The translations under genes and the position numbers were made by a program. A stretch of DNA of 64,000 bases, taken from positions 1 through 64,000 of the forward strand of contig JAYMTJ010000023.1 of assembly GCA_036897525.1 (NCBI GenBank). The letters are read 5' to 3'. Within the stretch, counting starts at the first letter, position 1. Every line of letters starts with the position of its first letter. Positions 61,871 to 64,000 of the stretch are shown here, in pieces. The notes beneath the pieces are model-generated. The model saw only the letters and a list, made by a program, of their open reading frames with translations. It did not search any database and was not told where the DNA came from. The stretch is from Pelargonium x hortorum (taxonomy: Eukaryota; Streptophyta; Magnoliopsida; Geraniales; Geraniaceae).

Positions 61871-64000
61871 ATTCCATCCTTATAACAACGTCTAAGAAAG
61901 GAAATTGCTTTTTTTATCAGAAATGGTGTTTTGCAGTATCCTTTGAGATTCTGGGTTCTTTGTAAAATAATATGTGTATTCATAATCTATAGGCTTTGTT
62001 TTGTACGTCAACCTTTAAAGACTTTTTTAAATGTAAATTCATGGACGCCCAGTAAAGGAAAAAATGAATTCTATTTGACGGAATTTCTACTAGTAGCGGA
62101 AACTTTTTAGTTAACGTACCCTACCTGTTTTGTAAGGTACTCTCGGTCTGCCTAGGGCAATTTGTAGCCTAAGTTTTCTCTCAAGGAAATTCGAAACCGA
62201 AAATAGGAGCTCTTTGAATTAAGCAATTATCAAAAAACGGGAAATACTTTAGCCTCAGTTCTTTGAGTCTTTAAACACACTTAACCAGAGTTTAGAATAC
62301 AAGAATAGGTTCTAATCTCATATAACACTTCTAAAAGGCTAAGAAAACTAAGAAACACACCTTAGTAAGCCCGCACCTATAAAGATAAAGAAGAGAAGAC
62401 TTTGCAACATAAATCTAAAATCACGAAATTTCGGTTTTGTTGAAGTTATAGCTAGCAACTATAGCCCGTATCTTGAATCCCTCAGTACCCTCTTCTCTAG
62501 AGAATTCCTTTTATAACATTAGTAACTTCTATTAGAAAATTACCGGGACTTTTGTACCCAACACCAGCATAACGAAGGGAGGGTATTGCAGGATAGTACT
62601 AGTACAGTTATACATTATGACACCAACAAAAAAAACAAGCTTTATTTCTGTATTTACTTTTTGGAATTTCCATTCCAAAGTTAGTCTTAGAATAAGTGGT
62701 GACGGGCAAAATTCCATGCAGTAAATCCATTTTTTTAATATCAATTTTAGCTCCAGGCCAAGAATCCTTTCATTCAAAACTCTCGAAATACCCACTTAGT
62801 AATTCTATAACAAACGTATATTGAGTTACGTAAATAGCACAAAATACCGATAAGCGTTGCTTTTGGGGTGTAAGTATTCTGCTCTGTGGTAGTACTTGTT
62901 TGTATACATACCTGTTTCCTATTTTTTATACAAATTATAAATTAAAGTTAACTATTGCCTCTGGCAAATGCTAAATCTTTCTATCTGAGCGGAGACCCTA
63001 ACATAATAAAAACAGAACCCTAATAAAAAGGAAGTCCTTACTATTAAGGTTATGAGGGCAGAGTGAATACCTATTTCAGTGTGGAATTATAGACACCCAC
63101 CCTTTACTTGGTATTTTCAATCGGATTTCTAGTAATTCAAAAGCCCTCGATTTGGCTAGTTATTTGAGTACCCTAAATCGAAGACTTCAGGTTAATTTAT
63201 TCCCACAGCACTTCTCGGATCTGAGTAGAATAACTAATTATGCAGTGGCTTTTACATATAGATCGTTATCTTGTGATTTTGATTTCGTTTGTACTTACAT
63301 GTTAGCCTACCCCATTCCCATTCTCGTAGAATATATGAAGAACAGCATTCTGGCTGAGTGCTTTTATTTATTAGAATTTAGGTACTGAGCCGCTTCTCTT
63401 ATTTTAACAACAACCCCTTTTGTGAGTTTACAACTTTAGAAAATTCTAAGTTTTAGGTAATCACTACTCGTGTTTTATAGCTTTTATATGGAACCTTTAT
63501 AGTTTCTCCAAGCAGGTGCTAACAATGTAACCTAGCGAGGTAAAACAGCTTGTGTGCAACAGTTAAACACCTATTCGTCATCGGGGATATTCTCCAATCT
63601 AAGAGTAACACTATATACTTGATATATACATCCATCTTGAGATGAGAATCCTGGGGTATACATAGCAATTCCCTTTTTTTTTTAGTTTTAGTCGTTTAGA
63701 GAGCACAGGGTAAAAAACAATACTAAACTAGACTCCTAGGTTGCTTTGCTTTCGTCCTAGTAGTAAACTAACAAAGTGTTAGATCGTATGCAGATAATAG
63801 GTAGGGGCTCCCACGGTTACCCATTGAATTAAAAAGACTCTTCCACCGTTTTAGTAATCCTGCATTAGTTAAGGTTTTCCTATTATCCCGAGTAAGGAGC
63901 GAGAGGTTTCCTTTAGAAAATTAGACTCTAATATAATAGAACAAAAAAAACTAAAGACTTTCAAAAGTACCTTAAGTTAAGAGCAGTAGTAAAACAAACA
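61871..64000. other. AT-rich spacer, no gene seen
   Basis: Composition returns to AT-rich. No gene recognised. Frames at 62532-62795 (minus, 87 codons) and 63152-63388 (plus, 78 codons, TTG start) have mixed, protein-like residue content but no domain I know and are within chance length. The third copy of the short dispersed motif lies at 62541-62583. Confidence 0.45.
62541..62583. repeat. Short dispersed motif, copy 3 with insertion
   Basis: TACCGGGACT at 62541-62550, then 15 unrelated bases, then AGCATAACGAAGGGAGGG at 62566-62583. The two outer parts match the string at 37625-37650, as if 15 bases had been inserted or the other copies had lost them. Confidence 0.4.

Noticed and set aside
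63152-63388. 78-codon plus frame with balanced, protein-like residue content
   Set aside because: TTG start and chance length; no domain recognised. A protein database search would settle it.
1-64000. Group II intron domain V, rRNA segments, CRISPR arrays and complete transposons
   Set aside because: Looked for by eye on both strands and none found; a covariance and profile search would be needed to exclude diverged forms.

Overview
This window looks like almost pure non-coding organelle-type DNA. The best fit is intergenic DNA from a very expanded land-plant mitochondrial genome. The main evidence is a scatter of decayed tRNA sequences that match, from memory, plant mitochondrial trnS-GCU, trnK-UUU, trnN-GUU, trnQ-UUG and trnF-GAA, plus a plastid-type trnM-CAU of the kind plant mitochondria take up. 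No protein gene, rRNA, group II intron domain V, complete transposon or CRISPR array was recognised. A nuclear copy of mitochondrial DNA cannot be excluded. Hand counts of sampled lines put most of the window near 33-38% GC, below the roughly 43-46% usual for angiosperm mitochondria. That is unexplained, so I do not name a species.

Layout. Bases 1-480 are GC-richer and read like ordinary plant mitochondrial spacer. From 480 to about 9.4 kb the DNA is AT-rich and carries most of the tRNA relics: trnM-like at 0.85 kb, trnS-GCU and trnK at 3.6-3.8 kb, trnN at 7.4 kb, a second trnS-GCU followed by a trnQ remnant at 8.5-8.7 kb, and a trnF-like sequence at 9.3 kb. From 9.4 to 29.3 kb there is essentially nothing but AT-rich spacer, apart from one A-rich block at 13.76-14.25 kb. 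Further trnF-like and trnK-like relics lie at 29.3, 31.4 and 33.0 kb, a long-variable-arm (class II) tRNA-like sequence at 46.3 kb, and a scrap of trnK at 53.2 kb.

Between 34.7 and 56 kb several blocks show strong strand asymmetry: C-rich at 34.7-35.4 kb, pyrimidine-rich at 36.7-38.1 kb, C-rich at 42.45-44.7 kb, A-rich at 49.7-50.0 kb and G-rich at 53.3-55.9 kb. Three of the asymmetric blocks (13.8, 37 and 49.8 kb) share a degenerate motif built around AGGTATAGC and may be remains of one sequence family. At 59.7-61.9 kb the DNA is again GC-richer and full of short imperfect direct repeats.

Open reading frames are no longer than chance predicts. With a stop frequency near 7% per codon, about one frame of 120 or more codons is expected in 64 kb, and the longest seen is 123 codons. 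There is therefore no gene network to describe. The main biological content is the birth, copying and decay of tRNA sequences in a fast-turning-over spacer. The most notable case is two copies of trnS-GCU that share the same 8-base D-arm deletion, one of which still folds well elsewhere.
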